A stretch of DNA of 64,000 nucleotides from Nocardia arizonensis. Its GTDB lineage: Bacteria; Actinomycetota; Actinomycetes; Mycobacteriales; Mycobacteriaceae. Position numbers and translations under genes: made by a program. This document shows, one piece after another, positions 1 through 8,033 of this stretch. Location: the NCBI RefSeq assembly GCF_001310275.1, contig NZ_LGYZ01000048.1, forward strand, positions 1-64,000, written 5' to 3'. Numbering within the stretch: the stretch's first letter is position 1; the number at the start of each line of letters is the position of its first letter. Below the pieces are notes generated by a model. It saw only the letters and a list, made by a program, of their open reading frames with translations, was not told the DNA's origin and did not search any database.

Positions 1-35
1 CTGTGCTGAACGTCTTACCGTAGAGGCAGGTCACC

Positions 36-863
36 ATGAGCAATCCCTTCTCCGAACCCGATTCGCCGACCCGGGTGTTCTGCGTGGTATCCGGGAAAGG
101 CGGAGTCGGAAAGTCCAGTGTCACTGTCAATCTCGCGGTAGCCTTCGCCCGGCGCGGTCTGCGCGTCGGAGTGCTCGACGCCGACATCCACGGCCACTCG
201 ATACCGGACATGCTCGGTTGCACGGACGGGCCGACGCGGTCCGCGGCGGCGATGACACCGCCGAGCGCCGCGGGAGTCCGGGTCATGTCGGTCGGCATGT
301 TCGCTCACGACAATGCGCCGATCGTCTGGCGCGGCCCCATGCTGCACGGCGCGTTGCGTCAATTCCTCACCGATGTCGACTGGGGGGAACTGGACGTCCT
401 GCTCGTCGACCAGCCGCCCGGCACCGGCGATATCGCGATATCGCTGGCCCAGATGCTGCCCACCGCACAACTTCTCGTGGTCACCACACCGCAGGCCAGC
501 GCTGCGCGCGTGGCCGAGCGGGCGGGGGCGGCGGCCGCGCGAACCGAGCAGCGCGTCGCGGGCGTCGTGGAGAACATGTCCTGGTACGACGGCCCCGACG
601 GTGTGCGGCGCGCGCTGTTCGGCGAAGGCGGCGGCGCGGCGGTCGCGGGCAGGCTAACCGAACTCCTCGGCGTCGACTGCCCGCTGCTGGCCCGCATCCC
701 CTTCGACCCCCGAGTCGGCGAGGCCGCCGATCGCGGTGTGCCCATCGTCGTCGGCGATGCGGATTCGTCTGCCGCACAGGCATTTCACGCGCTCGCCGAG
801 GCTTTGCCGAATCGGCGGCGTGAGTTGATCGGGCGCAGGCTCGCCATCGCGCCGACCGGCTGA
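36..863 (+). CDS. Mrp/NBP35 (ApbC) family P-loop ATPase lacking the CXXC
   Basis: This 275-residue protein belongs to the Mrp/NBP35/ApbC family, cytoplasmic ATPases that bind and pass on Fe-S clusters. The deviant Walker A GKGGVGKSS lies near residues 20-28, the DADIHGHS switch follows near 49, and the family signature VDQPPGTGD is in the middle. The start ATG follows a GAGG-type ribosome site. The C-terminal CXXC that normally holds the bridging cluster in this family is missing: the equivalent stretch (ENMSWYDGPDG, then FGEGGG) has no cysteine. By inference the protein may therefore work as a ParA/MinD-like ATPase rather than a classical cluster carrier. It stands alone, convergent with the small gene that follows, about 4 kb from the hydrogenase operon. 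Confidence 0.9.
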   Translation: MSNPFSEPDSPTRVFCVVSGKGGVGKSSVTVNLAVAFARRGLRVGVLDADIHGHSIPDMLGCTDGPTRSAAAMTPPSAAGVRVMSVGMFAHDNAPIVWRGPMLHGALRQFLTDVDWGELDVLLVDQPPGTGDIAISLAQMLPTAQLLVVTTPQASAARVAERAGAAAARTEQRVAGVVENMSWYDGPDGVRRALFGEGGGAAVAGRLTELLGVDCPLLARIPFDPRVGEAADRGVPIVVGDADSSAAQAFHALAEALPNRRRELIGRRLAIAPTG

Positions 864-908
864 CACCTTGCTGTAGGGGATGAGGCGGGTGTGCGGCCGA
901 GGTGTCAG
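860..908. terminator. Possible hairpin spanning two convergent stop codons
   Basis: A perfect 9-bp inverted repeat (CTGACACCT at 860-868 and AGGTGTCAG at 900-908) contains the stop codon of the Mrp-like gene in one arm and that of the minus-strand small gene in the other. The loop is long (31 nt) and there is no T-tract, so a terminator role is only an inference from its position. Confidence 0.35.
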
Positions 909-1096
909 TAGGCGAGGCAGTAGTAGTCGTCATCGCCGTCGGGCACGATCCGGGCACGGTCGATGAGGTCGGCGTGGTCGAAGGCGGCGCGCACTCGTTC
1001 GGTGAGCGGGTGCGCCGCGGTGTCTGCGCCGATGTCGTCGGCGAGCATGTTCGGCTCGACGCGGTCGCGGGCGGTGTGCGCCGGAAGAATGGTCAT
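905..1096 (-). CDS. Small hypothetical protein (63 aa)
   Basis: I do not recognise this 63-residue acidic protein (MTILPAHTARDRVEPN... ending DDDYYCLAY). A good ribosome site (GAGGT) lies about 8 bases upstream of the ATG, and the frame uses G/C third positions, which favours a real gene. There is no signal peptide or membrane segment. The amphipathic middle (TERVRAAFDHADLIDRARI) looks helical. It converges with the Mrp-like ATPase and has its own upstream region. Confidence 0.5.
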   Translation of the reverse strand: MTILPAHTARDRVEPNMLADDIGADTAAHPLTERVRAAFDHADLIDRARIVPDGDDDYYCLAY

Positions 1097-1639
1097 CGCG
1101 GTACCTCACGGGCTCGGACGGGGCGGCCCGGCCGACTCGCCGTCGGTCGGGCCCCACCCCGCGGTTCGGACAAGCGAACACGAATTGTCGTGATCATCCC
1201 GCGTATGCGGGATCTGTTGTGCTACAGGGAAACCGGCATCACCTCGCTTCGGTCGGATGGTGATCATGCATACGGACCGACGGCGGAGGCGGGCGGGTCG
1301 CGCTGCCTGCCGGTCGACGCCCGACATCCGGCTCGATACCGGGCGGATCCGGTTCGACGAAGGACTCCTCGCTCGCGCGCCTGCCGCGTCCGCCGGTCGA
1401 GATCACGGATCGGATCGGTGTGTGTCGGCACGGTCGCCTCCTGCGTGATCACTCCATCTTCTGTCGAAAGGTCGTCAGATAACCTGTGTCATCGGACATA
1501 GATTATGTAACACGCGACATTCGATAACGCAAGAGGCTCGCGTGCGGCCGGCTCATCGACAGCGGGGAGTACGCGGTTTGAACGTCGCGCGCCGGGGTAG
1601 GGCTCCCAGCGACCTCACCGAGGCGAGGAGGTGCGGAAA
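1097..1639. other. Intergenic region, 543 bp, no convincing gene
   Basis: Both strands carry only short arginine-rich frames typical of high-GC antisense noise. The last 150 bases are locally AT-richer (around 1470-1530) and include a small inverted repeat ACATA-GAT-TATGT (1496-1508). They probably contain the promoter for the peptide/dioxygenase pair that follows, but no clear -35/-10 pair could be fixed. Confidence 0.4.
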
Positions 1640-1735
1640 ATGGCCGACGATCGGTTGAACGAACACCTCGGCCTGCGCGCTCGGCCCGCGGGCGGCGCGG
1701 CGACCGAAGCGGGCAGCGCCGTGTCGAGGGACTGA
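1640..1735 (+). CDS. 31-residue upstream peptide with strong ribosome site
   Basis: This short frame reads MADDRLNEHLGLRARP and then a Gly/Ala-rich tail ending in VSRD. It has one of the best ribosome sites in the window, GAGGAGGTG at 1625-1633, seven bases before the ATG. Its TGA lies only 7 bases before the ATG of the dioxygenase gene, which has no ribosome site of its own. It may be a leader that couples translation, a small functional peptide, or the true upstream part of the operon. I recognise no family. Confidence 0.45.
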   Translation: MADDRLNEHLGLRARPAGGAATEAGSAVSRD

Positions 1736-1742
1736 GCACGCG

Positions 1743-2483
1743 ATGTCCGCCCGGATTCATCCCCCCGCCCGCGATCGGTTCCTACAGGCCGCCGGACAAG
1801 CGCTCGTATCCGACGGCGCCCACTTCATGCCCGCCGCGATCACTCGCTCACTGCTCGGCGCGACCGCCGACGACTTGGACCGTTTCCGCACCCATTGGGA
1901 ACGGCTGAGTCCCGACCGCTACGCCCTCGCGCGCGGCACCCGCAGACTGCGCCGTTACGGACATCTGTCGCTGACCACCGCGACCACCGACATCCGCTAT
2001 CTGCGCACCGACACCTTCCTGCAACCGCAGGACAGCAACCCGCTCTACATCGGCACGGACCGCAGGTTCGAGCCACTGACCGACGCCTTCACCGACGATC
2101 CCGTCTTCATGTCGGTGCTGCGGCTGCTGCGCCCGATGGCGACGGCGCTCGACGATGCCGCCACCTGGGACGTCAAAGTCCACCCGTTCCGGGTCATCGC
2201 CTCCGCGGACGCCTACGGCTACCCCGCGCCCGAGGGCCGACACCGCGACGGCGTCACACTCGTGTCCTCGCTGCTGCTACATCGCGACAACGCCACCGGT
2301 GGGGAGAGTTCGGTATACGACGTGGACGGCGCCGTAGTCCTGCGAACCACTCTCAGGGAAACGGGAGACCTGCTCGTGGGCGACGACCGCCGTACCCTGC
2401 ACGACGTGTCACCGGTGCGCCCGACACATCCCGAACGCCCCGGATACCGCGATGTCCTCGTGGTGACGTTCACACCCGCGTGA
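1743..2483 (+). CDS. 2-oxoglutarate/Fe(II) dioxygenase (amino-acid hydroxylase-like)
   Basis: A 246-residue protein of the 2OG-Fe dioxygenase family that includes bacterial free L-isoleucine 4-hydroxylases. The facial-triad H-x-D is visible in GRHRDGVTLVSSLLLHR (about residues 162-178), followed by the GGESSVYD turn. The distal His is in TLHDVSP and the C-terminal YRDVLVVTFTP strand completes the jelly-roll core. By family knowledge it couples 2-oxoglutarate decarboxylation to hydroxylation of a small substrate, perhaps an amino acid. The substrate cannot be read from sequence. The start is set by position only, since the ATG lacks a ribosome site and follows the 31-residue frame by 7 bases. 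It converges with the pentapeptide gene (stop-to-stop gap of 5 bases). Confidence 0.8.
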   Translation: MSARIHPPARDRFLQAAGQALVSDGAHFMPAAITRSLLGATADDLDRFRTHWERLSPDRYALARGTRRLRRYGHLSLTTATTDIRYLRTDTFLQPQDSNPLYIGTDRRFEPLTDAFTDDPVFMSVLRLLRPMATALDDAATWDVKVHPFRVIASADAYGYPAPEGRHRDGVTLVSSLLLHRDNATGGESSVYDVDGAVVLRTTLRETGDLLVGDDRRTLHDVSPVRPTHPERPGYRDVLVVTFTPA

Positions 2484-2488
2484 GCCGG

Positions 2489-3166
2489 TCACTGCTCGGC
2501 TACCCGAATCCCGGCGGCGCGGGCGAAAGCGGGGGCGAGGTCGATCAGTTGCAGCGGGGTGATGGTCGCACCGCGCAGGGCGGGCAGGCCCTCGGCGATA
2601 TCGAGGGTGACGGCTCCGCGCAGATCGACGCCGGTGAGGGCCGCGCCCTCGAGCAGAAGGCCCTCGAATCGGGTACCGGGTGCGGTGACATTCGTGAGCG
2701 ACGCGCCGCCGAAATCGGTGTCGCGCAGCACACAGTCGATGAAGGTGACATCGCGCAGTCGGGCGCGGCGCAGATTGACCGAATCCAGTTTGCAGCCCTC
2801 GAACCGAACCCGGCGCAGGACCGCGCCGCCCGCGTCCACCCCGGCGAACGCGCCCGCGACGAATTCGGCGTCCTGCCAGGTGGTGTCGGCCAGTTCGGAC
2901 CCTATCCAACGCACGTCGCGCAGCCACACGTCGGTGAAACGGGTGTGACGCATGGTGCCGCCGTGCATGGTGAATCCGGTGAAGGCCGACTCGTTGAAGC
3001 GCGCGTTGTCGACGGCCGCATCGGTGATCTCGATACCGTCCAGGTGCGCGCAGTCGTAATCACCGTCGGTCGTCAACGGAGCGTCGGGCGGGCGCAGGAA
3101 ACGGGCGTAGGGCAGATCGGCCAGATCACCAGGCAACGTCTCTTCTCCCGGGAGCGATACGGGCAA
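2489..3166 (-). CDS. Pentapeptide-repeat protein
   Basis: The 225-residue protein contains a run of A(D/N)LXX-type pentapeptide repeats from about residue 50 to 190 (for example ARFNE, TRFTD, VRFEG, VNLRRARLRDVTF, TDFGGASLTNV, VDLRGA). These would fold as a right-handed quadrilateral beta-helix. Such proteins can mimic DNA or act as scaffolds, but there is no specific evidence here for a gyrase-protecting Qnr/MfpA role. The longest start is TTG at 3166. A second TTG at 3136, preceded by GGGAGAAGAG, is equally plausible and would give 215 residues. No signal peptide. Confidence 0.75.
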   Translation of the reverse strand: MPVSLPGEETLPGDLADLPYARFLRPPDAPLTTDGDYDCAHLDGIEITDAAVDNARFNESAFTGFTMHGGTMRHTRFTDVWLRDVRWIGSELADTTWQDAEFVAGAFAGVDAGGAVLRRVRFEGCKLDSVNLRRARLRDVTFIDCVLRDTDFGGASLTNVTAPGTRFEGLLLEGAALTGVDLRGAVTLDIAEGLPALRGATITPLQLIDLAPAFARAAGIRVAEQ

Positions 3167-3359
3167 TGGGCCAACCCACCGTACGGGCTGCCACCGACAG
3201 GTCCGCGAGGTCGATCATGTGATGGCTTCGCGGGATAGTTAGCGTCGGAAATGGATTGACGGTCGGTGTGGTTGTCCCATATGACTCATAACACAGCCTC
3301 GTGCAGAGGATGATCGTCCGGAAGGGCCACGATGACGGCCGGTGTATCGAGGAGGCGGC

Positions 3360-4736
3360 ATGCCTGAGCAGCGCAAGGCGGCCGTGCGCGTGACCGCGGG
3401 CCACCGGCAGATGGCCGTCACGGCCGCACCCGCGATCAGGCCCGTGCTGACGGTCGCGCTGCTGCTGCTGTGCGCGGCGCTGCTGTACGCGGCCAACGAG
3501 GCCGCGCATCAGGGCGTCCATCGCGGATGGTTCGTCGCGGTGTCGATTTCGACGCTGTTCGTGGTGCGCGGACTGCATCTGTGCCGTCCGATCACCCTTC
3601 AGCACGTCGCCGCCGCGGTCCTCGTCCTCGGCTGCGCCAATGTGGCCTACCGCACCGGACATTCGGTCGCTGGATTCGTCTTCCTCGCCGCGACCGGATA
3701 CGTACTCATGCTGCCACGGGGTAGCCGCCCGCAACCGGATCTGCGCTATCGCGTCGCCGAACTGGTCGGACGCACCGAGGGCGATGCGCTCGCCCCGTTC
3801 GCGCTGCACTCGACCAAGAGCTACTTCTTCGACGCGGACTGCTCGGCGGCCATCGGTTACCGCACCCGCTTCGGAATCGCGGTGGTGGCAGGCGATCCGA
3901 TCGGCACGCGGGCCATCTTCCCGCAGCTGGTCACCGCGTTCTCCGAATTCGCCGCCGAACAGGGCTGGCGCATCGCGGTGCTCGGCGCGGGCCCCGAGGT
4001 AGCGCCGCTGTGGCAGCGACACGCGGGCGAACACCGGGGACTGCGTCCGATCCCCATCGGCCGCGACGTGGTGCTCGAGGTCGAGAAATTCGCCATGGTC
4101 GGACGCGACTTCCGCAATCTGCGCCAAGCGGTGAACCGCACCGTCAATTCGGGCGTCACCACCGAGATCACGGCCGAATCGGCCCTCACCGAACCACTGC
4201 GCGCCGAACTGCTCGACATCGTGGACGAGTGGCGCAGCGGCCGCCAGAATCGTGGCTTCTCCATGATTCTCGACCATCTCCTCAACGGCCGGAATCCGGG
4301 CATGCTGTTGGTGCTCGCCCGCGACGAGAGCGGTCGGGTCGCCGGATTCCAGCGCTACGGCATGTCCGCGCGCGGCAGCGAACTGAGCCTGGACGTGCCG
4401 TGGCGGCGCAAGGACGCGCCCAACGGCCTCGACGAGCGCATGATCGTCGATCTCGTGGACCATGCCAAACGCAATGGGATCATGCGGATCTCGTTGGCCT
4501 TCGCCGCCTTCCCGGAACTGTTCGCCGACAAGAACCGCACCGGCATGGCCACCCTCGCCTACCACCTGGTCCATCTGGGCGATCCGCTGATCCGACTGGA
4601 ATCGCTGTATCGGTTCCTCCGCAAATTCCACGCTCTGGGTGACCAGCGGTTCGTGCTCATCCGCCGTCGCGATCTGGTGCCTGCGGCCGCGGCGTTGCTG
4701 ACGCTGGAGTTCGTGCCGCACCGCAAGCAGTACTGA
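3360..4736 (+). CDS. DUF2156 / phosphatidylglycerol lysyltransferase-like membrane protein
   Basis: This protein has about 458 residues. Three or four hydrophobic segments (VLTVALLLLCAALLYAA, HVAAAVLVLGCANVAY, AGFVFLAATGYVLML) occupy the first 120 residues. A soluble GNAT-like domain follows, typical of the C-terminal part of MprF/LysX-type enzymes that add amino acids from aminoacyl-tRNA to membrane lipid. Recognisable blocks are STKSYFFDAD, YRTRFGIAVVAGDPIG, FRNLRQAVNRT and NGLDERMIVDLV. The ATG at 3360 directly follows GAGGAGG; a GTG 18 bases upstream is less likely. The 3' end overlaps the end of the DUF6390 gene on the other strand by 80 bp. The lipid or amino-acid specificity is unknown. 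Confidence 0.8.
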   Translation: MPEQRKAAVRVTAGHRQMAVTAAPAIRPVLTVALLLLCAALLYAANEAAHQGVHRGWFVAVSISTLFVVRGLHLCRPITLQHVAAAVLVLGCANVAYRTGHSVAGFVFLAATGYVLMLPRGSRPQPDLRYRVAELVGRTEGDALAPFALHSTKSYFFDADCSAAIGYRTRFGIAVVAGDPIGTRAIFPQLVTAFSEFAAEQGWRIAVLGAGPEVAPLWQRHAGEHRGLRPIPIGRDVVLEVEKFAMVGRDFRNLRQAVNRTVNSGVTTEITAESALTEPLRAELLDIVDEWRSGRQNRGFSMILDHLLNGRNPGMLLVLARDESGRVAGFQRYGMSARGSELSLDVPWRRKDAPNGLDERMIVDLVDHAKRNGIMRISLAFAAFPELFADKNRTGMATLAYHLVHLGDPLIRLESLYRFLRKFHALGDQRFVLIRRRDLVPAAAALLTLEFVPHRKQY

Positions 4737-5484
4737 CGGCTCGGCCTCGCCTGCGATTGGTCAGCTCGAGGCGGTGCTCGGTCGCCGCGGCCAGCTCCTC
4801 GACCTGAACGGCGTCCAGTCGCCCGCACACGCGATCCCAGTGGATCGCCACCCGGTCGCCGATGTCGGCGTCGACGGCAAGTCGCGGTCCGCTTTCGAGC
4901 GCGACCCGCCGGGCCCGCGGTTCGGACAACCCGAGCCGTCGCCCGTCCCACAGCAACCGCCGCGCACGCACCGTCAACGCACCGTCGTGCCGGTCCGACA
5001 CGGTTCCCCACGCGATGCGGCACCCTTCGAGGATTCGCAGCGGCTGCGCGCCCGTTCCACGGTCGAGCAGCCGGGTCCACGGGTACACCCCGAAGACGTG
5101 GAATCCGTGATCGGGCGCGGCCTCGACGGACAGGTCGGCGGTGAGATGGCGCCAATAGGTTCCGGCGGCCGGGGCGATGACCGACAGGAGTTCGTCCAGG
5201 AACGCGCCGCCGTCCAGGTCGGCGCCCACGCCACCGCCGAGCCAGTACGAGCGCACGAGCCGCGCGTCCAGCGGATCGGTGATCGCGCTCATCCGCGCCA
5301 TCACCCGCAGGTACGGCCACACTCCCGAGAACCGGCGCGCGGCCCGCCGGATCTGCGCGGCAGACCCCTCCCGCAGCACCGCCGAATCGGGCGGACCGCA
5401 AAAGCCGAGGTCGTTGGGGGCGTAGGCGAATCGCGCGAACAACTCGGCGCCCTCGTCGGCCGGTGACGCCGACACCTCACCCAT
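4657..5484 (-). CDS. DUF6390 family protein, last gene of hydrogenase operon
   Basis: A 275-residue protein matching what I recall as DUF6390, a family seen in actinobacterial hydrogenase/hyp clusters. Recognisable stretches are ELFARFAYAPNDLGFCGP near the N-terminus, PLDARLVRSYWLGG and DHGFHVFGVYPWTRLL. No catalytic motif, signal peptide or membrane segment is visible. The last 35 residues are Arg/Pro/Ala-rich and overlap the 3' end of the opposite gene, so the natural C-terminus may be poorly conserved. It starts 20 bases after the hypE stop and closes the operon. By context it is a hydrogenase accessory or maturation factor of unknown mechanism. Confidence 0.75.
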   Translation of the reverse strand: MGEVSASPADEGAELFARFAYAPNDLGFCGPPDSAVLREGSAAQIRRAARRFSGVWPYLRVMARMSAITDPLDARLVRSYWLGGGVGADLDGGAFLDELLSVIAPAAGTYWRHLTADLSVEAAPDHGFHVFGVYPWTRLLDRGTGAQPLRILEGCRIAWGTVSDRHDGALTVRARRLLWDGRRLGLSEPRARRVALESGPRLAVDADIGDRVAIHWDRVCGRLDAVQVEELAAATEHRLELTNRRRGRAVSTACGAARTPASATPRPQAPDRDGG

Positions 5485-5504
5485 TCGTCACCATCCCGTC
5501 CCGG

Positions 5505-6581
5505 TCAGCAGATCCGCGGCAATTGTTCGCCCGCGGGCAGGTCGACCACCCGCGTGCCGCCCAGCGCGGTGCGCGCCACCACCATGCCGGGATGTTCGGC
5601 CACGCAGACCCCGATGGCGGCCGCCTTCACGCCGAGCGGATGGGCGCGCATGGCCGCGAGCACCGCCTCGGCATCCGCGGGCGCCACGAACGCGACGAGT
5701 TTGCCCTCGTTGGCGACATACATGGGATCGAGCCCGAGCAGACCGCACGCGTCGCGGACCGCGTCCGGCACCGGCAGCGTGCGCTCGTCCAGCGCCACAC
5801 CGACTTTCGCGACACCGGCGATCTCGTTGAGACTCGCCGCGACCCCGCCGCGGGTGGGGTCGCGCAGCACGTGGATATCGGCGCCGGTGGCGAGCATCGC
5901 CGCCACCAGTCCGTGCAGCGGCGCGGTGTCACTGCACACCGCCGTCCCGAATTCCAGTCCCTCGCGGCAGCTCAGCACCGCGATACCGTGCAGCCCGATA
6001 TCGCCGCTGATAAGCACCACGTCACCTGGCCTCGCCCGCTGCGGGCGGATATCGACGCCCTCGGGGACCGGACCGATGCCCGCGGTGTTGACGAAGATCC
6101 CGTCGCCGTGTCCGGCGTCGACCACCTTGGTGTCACCGGTGACCAATTTGACCCCGGCCGCCAGCGCGGCGGTGCCCATGGCCTCGGCGATGCGGGCGAT
6201 CTCGGCCAGCGCGGTCCCCTCCTCGAGGATGAACGCCGTCGACAGCACCGACGGCGTCGCACCCGACATGGCCAGATCGTTGACGGTGCCGTTGACCGCG
6301 AGATCCCCGATCGAGCCGCCCGGGAACACGAGCGGCTTCACCACGAAGGAGTCGGTGGAGAAGGCCAACCGGGACCCGGTGAGGTCCATGACCGCCGAAT
6401 CGCCGAGTCCGGCGTCGGCGGCGGCGCCGAAGGCGGGAAGGAACAGGTGCTCGACGAGTTCGCCCGACATCGCCCCGCCGCCGCCGTGCCCCATGACGAT
6501 ATTCGGCGCGTCCCGCAGCGGCATCGGGCACACCCACCGATCCATGTCGATGGTCGGCGAGACGTCGGCGTCCTCACGCAT
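5505..6581 (-). CDS. hypE: Hydrogenase maturation protein HypE
   Basis: HypE (358 aa) dehydrates a carbamoyl group, delivered by HypF, to the thiocyanate that supplies CN ligands for the NiFe site. It belongs to the PurM/AIRS fold: [21 protein letters not shown] near the N-terminus is the ATP-binding glycine loop, followed by [16 protein letters not shown] and [13 protein letters not shown]. The C-terminus ends in PRIC, the cysteine that carries the carbamoyl/cyano group. It overlaps the hypD stop by 8 bases, so translation is probably coupled. Length and all key motifs are normal. Confidence 0.97.
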   Translation of the reverse strand: MREDADVSPTIDMDRWVCPMPLRDAPNIVMGHGGGGAMSGELVEHLFLPAFGAAADAGLGDSAVMDLTGSRLAFSTDSFVVKPLVFPGGSIGDLAVNGTVNDLAMSGATPSVLSTAFILEEGTALAEIARIAEAMGTAALAAGVKLVTGDTKVVDAGHGDGIFVNTAGIGPVPEGVDIRPQRARPGDVVLISGDIGLHGIAVLSCREGLEFGTAVCSDTAPLHGLVAAMLATGADIHVLRDPTRGGVAASLNEIAGVAKVGVALDERTLPVPDAVRDACGLLGLDPMYVANEGKLVAFVAPADAEAVLAAMRAHPLGVKAAAIGVCVAEHPGMVVARTALGGTRVVDLPAGEQLPRIC

Positions 6582-7686
6582 GGGCCACCTCCGCGGGCAG
6601 GTCGAGTCGCCGGTACAGGTAGTAGGCGGCGCACGCGCCCTCGGAGGACACCATGGTGGCGCCCAGTGGATTGCGCGGGGTGCACTGCTTGCCGAAGGCG
6701 GCGCATTCGTGCGGTTTGATGAGCCCTTGCAGGACTTCGCCGGAACGGCAGATCGAGGATTCGGCTGTGTGCAGATCGCCGACCGCGAAACGCAATTCGG
6801 CGTCGTAGTGGCGATAGCGCGGTGCGAGCCGCCATCCGCTGCGCGCGATGGTGCCGATGCCGCGCCAGCCGCGGTCGGTCACCTCGAACACGTCCTCCAG
6901 CATCGCTTTCGCGGCCGGATTGCCCTCGGCGCGCACCGCGCGCGGATAGGCGTTTTCCACCTCGTGCCGACCCGTCTCGAGCTGGACCACCGTGCGGCGG
7001 ATGCCCTCGAGGATGTCGAGCGGTTCGAAGCCGGTCACCACCATCGGCACCCGGTACTTGCGCGCCAGCGGCGGATATTCCCCGGTGCCCATCACGCTGC
7101 ACACGTGACCCGCGGCCAGGAAACCCTGCACGCGACAGTTCGGCGATTCCATGATGGCCGCGATCGCGGGCGGCACCAGCACGTGCGAGACCAGCAGCGA
7201 GAAATTCTCGATGCCCTGTCTCTCGGCCTGGTACACGGTCATGGCATTGGCGGGCGCGGTGGTCTCGAATCCGATGCCGAAGAACACCACCTGCCGGTCC
7301 GTATTCTGTTTGGCGATGGTGAGCGCGTCCAGCGGGGAGTACACCACGCGCACATCGCCGCCCTCGCTCTTGACCCGGAACAGGTCCCGCTCGCTGCCGG
7401 GCACCCGCAGCATGTCACCGAAGGAACAGAAGATCACCCCGGGTCGGGCGGCGATCTCGAGCGCCTTGTCGATCACCTCGAGCGGGGTGACGCACACCGG
7501 GCAGCCGGGTCCGTGGATCATCTCGATCCGGTCGGGCAACAATTGGTCGATGCCGTGGCGGATGATCGAATGCGTCTGACCACCGCAGACTTCCATGATG
7601 GACCAGCGGCGGTCGGTCGCCGCGTGTATCTGGTCGACGAGTTTCCTCGCCAGATGCGGATCGCTGAATTCGTCGAGGTACTTCAT
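6574..7686 (-). CDS. hypD: Hydrogenase maturation protein HypD
   Basis: HypD (370 aa) is the [4Fe-4S] scaffold on which, with HypC, the Fe(CN)2CO unit is assembled. The diagnostic motifs are intact: [12 protein letters not shown] (about 40-51), GPGCPVC (about 65-71), [10 protein letters not shown], and the C-terminal cluster-binding region with CAAFGKQC followed by [17 protein letters not shown]. It begins 4 bases after the first-listed hypC stop and overlaps hypE. Standard family length. Confidence 0.97.
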   Translation of the reverse strand: MKYLDEFSDPHLARKLVDQIHAATDRRWSIMEVCGGQTHSIIRHGIDQLLPDRIEMIHGPGCPVCVTPLEVIDKALEIAARPGVIFCSFGDMLRVPGSERDLFRVKSEGGDVRVVYSPLDALTIAKQNTDRQVVFFGIGFETTAPANAMTVYQAERQGIENFSLLVSHVLVPPAIAAIMESPNCRVQGFLAAGHVCSVMGTGEYPPLARKYRVPMVVTGFEPLDILEGIRRTVVQLETGRHEVENAYPRAVRAEGNPAAKAMLEDVFEVTDRGWRGIGTIARSGWRLAPRYRHYDAELRFAVGDLHTAESSICRSGEVLQGLIKPHECAAFGKQCTPRNPLGATMVSSEGACAAYYLYRRLDLPAEVAHA

Positions 7687-7690
7687 GACC

Positions 7691-8017
7691 TCACCTCCGC
7701 TCGTCGTCGGCCCCCGCGGCGGGTGGCGCCGTGGGGTCGGGCAGTCCGGCCTGTTCGGCGGCCAAGGCGAATCCGTCGCCGAATTCCTCCTTCAGCACGC
7801 CGAGATGTTCGAATTCGGCGAGGGTCCTGCGCGCGGATTCCTCGTCGAGTCGTTGGATGGCGAACCCGACGTGGACCACCACGTAGTCGCCGACCTGTGC
7901 GTCGGGGATGTATTCCAGGCACACGTCCTTGTGCACGCCGCCGAAGTCGACCACCGACATCAGCGTGCCCTCACGCTGTTCGAGACTGATCACCTTTCCC
8001 GGAACCGCCAGGCACAT
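7691..8017 (-). CDS. hypC: HypC-type hydrogenase assembly chaperone (long copy)
   Basis: A 108-residue HypC/HupF family chaperone. The essential N-terminal Cys2 is in [14 protein letters not shown], and the OB-fold block [21 protein letters not shown] is typical. The start is fixed by that motif and by GGAG 8 bases upstream. A Pro/Ala-rich tail of about 30 residues makes it longer than usual. It sits next to hypD, its usual partner. A second, shorter copy (80 aa) lies just before hypF in this operon, so one may serve HypD and the other the large subunit. Confidence 0.95.
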   Translation of the reverse strand: MCLAVPGKVISLEQREGTLMSVVDFGGVHKDVCLEYIPDAQVGDYVVVHVGFAIQRLDEESARRTLAEFEHLGVLKEEFGDGFALAAEQAGLPDPTAPPAAGADDERR

Positions 8018-8033
8018 CTTTGTCTCCTTCCTG

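Noticed and set aside
1496..1508. Inverted repeat ACATA-GAT-TATGT as an operator
   Set aside because: Arms are only 5 bp in an AT-rich patch and no regulator gene is adjacent.
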